Below are positions 63,935 through 64,000 of a stretch of DNA of 64,000 nucleotides, piece by piece. Numbering within the stretch: the stretch's first letter is position 1; each line of letters starts with the position of its first letter. A program made the translations under genes and the position numbers. Source of the stretch: an uncultured Polaribacter sp. GTDB taxonomy: Bacteria > Bacteroidota > Bacteroidia > Flavobacteriales > Flavobacteriaceae. The stretch is from contig NZ_CANNFF010000003.1 of the NCBI RefSeq assembly GCF_947503855.1, forward strand, positions 124,001 through 188,000, read 5' to 3'. The notes beneath the pieces are model-generated. The model was given only the letters and a program-made list of their open reading frames with translations. It was not told where the DNA came from and did not search any database.

Positions 63935-64000
63935 TTACTTTTTAACTAACTGCTTAATCTTAATGTTTAAAGCAGCAAACAACAGCGTTGTAAACGGACT
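63935..64000 (-). CDS. C-terminal end of an unidentified protein (partial)
   Basis: A minus-strand frame enters at the right window edge and stops at TAA 63935-63937. It gives 21 residues ending in a hydrophobic then basic helix (SPFTTLLFAALNI, KIKQLVKK). The family cannot be identified from this. Confidence 0.45.
   Translation of the reverse strand, partial: SPFTTLLFAALNIKIKQLVKK

Overview
The window reads as chromosomal DNA of a marine-type flavobacterium (Bacteroidota, Flavobacteriaceae; the Polaribacter/Tenacibaculum neighbourhood is my best guess). The reasons are: very AT-rich DNA; Bacteroidota promoters of the TTTG-N19-TAnnTTTG type (clearest before the tRNA cluster and the trigger factor gene); gliding genes gldB and gldC; type IX secretion (T9SS) cargo with type A and type B sorting domains; a T9SS plug-domain protein; Na+-translocating NQR; and many family-restricted DUF genes (DUF2480, DUF3078, DUF3667).

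Layout. 1-9 kb: the 3' end of a superoxide dismutase gene, purF and a PfkB kinase, then the rightward sufE / DUF59 / DUF2480 / DUF3078 / DUF3078 block, a CNNM-CBS membrane protein and hflX. 9-21 kb: two small unknowns, a ClC channel, aspS, a cupin, rsmI, a HopJ-family gene, an AhpD-like protein, a secreted lectin-domain T9SS protein, OsmC and recJ. 21-28 kb: a fused PIF1-like helicase and the sucA-sucB (E1-E2) genes of 2-oxoglutarate dehydrogenase. 28-35 kb: tRNA-Asn/Gly/Leu, a hydrolase, a retropepsin-like protein, a YqeY-like protein, tRNA-Arg, a frameshifted CBS gene, and an FAD enzyme / exonuclease-GIY-YIG / rpe operon. 35-44 kb: tig, clpP, clpX, dnaG, a small ORF, nadE, gldB and gldC. 44-50 kb: a complete nqrABCDEF operon on the minus strand. 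50-64 kb: the T9SS plug protein, apaG, DUF3667, pruA, a large secreted M12B-type metalloprotease, lipB, a nucleoid-associated protein, rnhB, a putative porin and a small membrane protein.

How they work together. Most of the window is housekeeping: TCA cycle and proline catabolism feeding NADH to the sodium-pumping NQR, protein folding and proteolysis (tig-clpP-clpX), replication and repair (dnaG, recJ, rnhB, helicase), tRNA charging and NAD synthesis. Surface biology appears as T9SS/gliding components and their secreted cargo. I see no CRISPR array, prophage, integrase, transposase or obvious defence island.

The least explained material is intergenic. At least three short repeat families recur inside the window: a 42-bp palindrome, one copy of which sits inside a second, larger element; a GGCGTT...AACGCG element; and an element placed directly after two stop codons. 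There are also heptanucleotide tandem repeats, an orphan 20-bp perfect hairpin, a truncated VOC gene beside one repeat, and a frameshifted CBS gene. Two coding oddities stand out: a DnaG whose four zinc ligands are all replaced, and a ClC protein with Gln at the gating-glutamate position.
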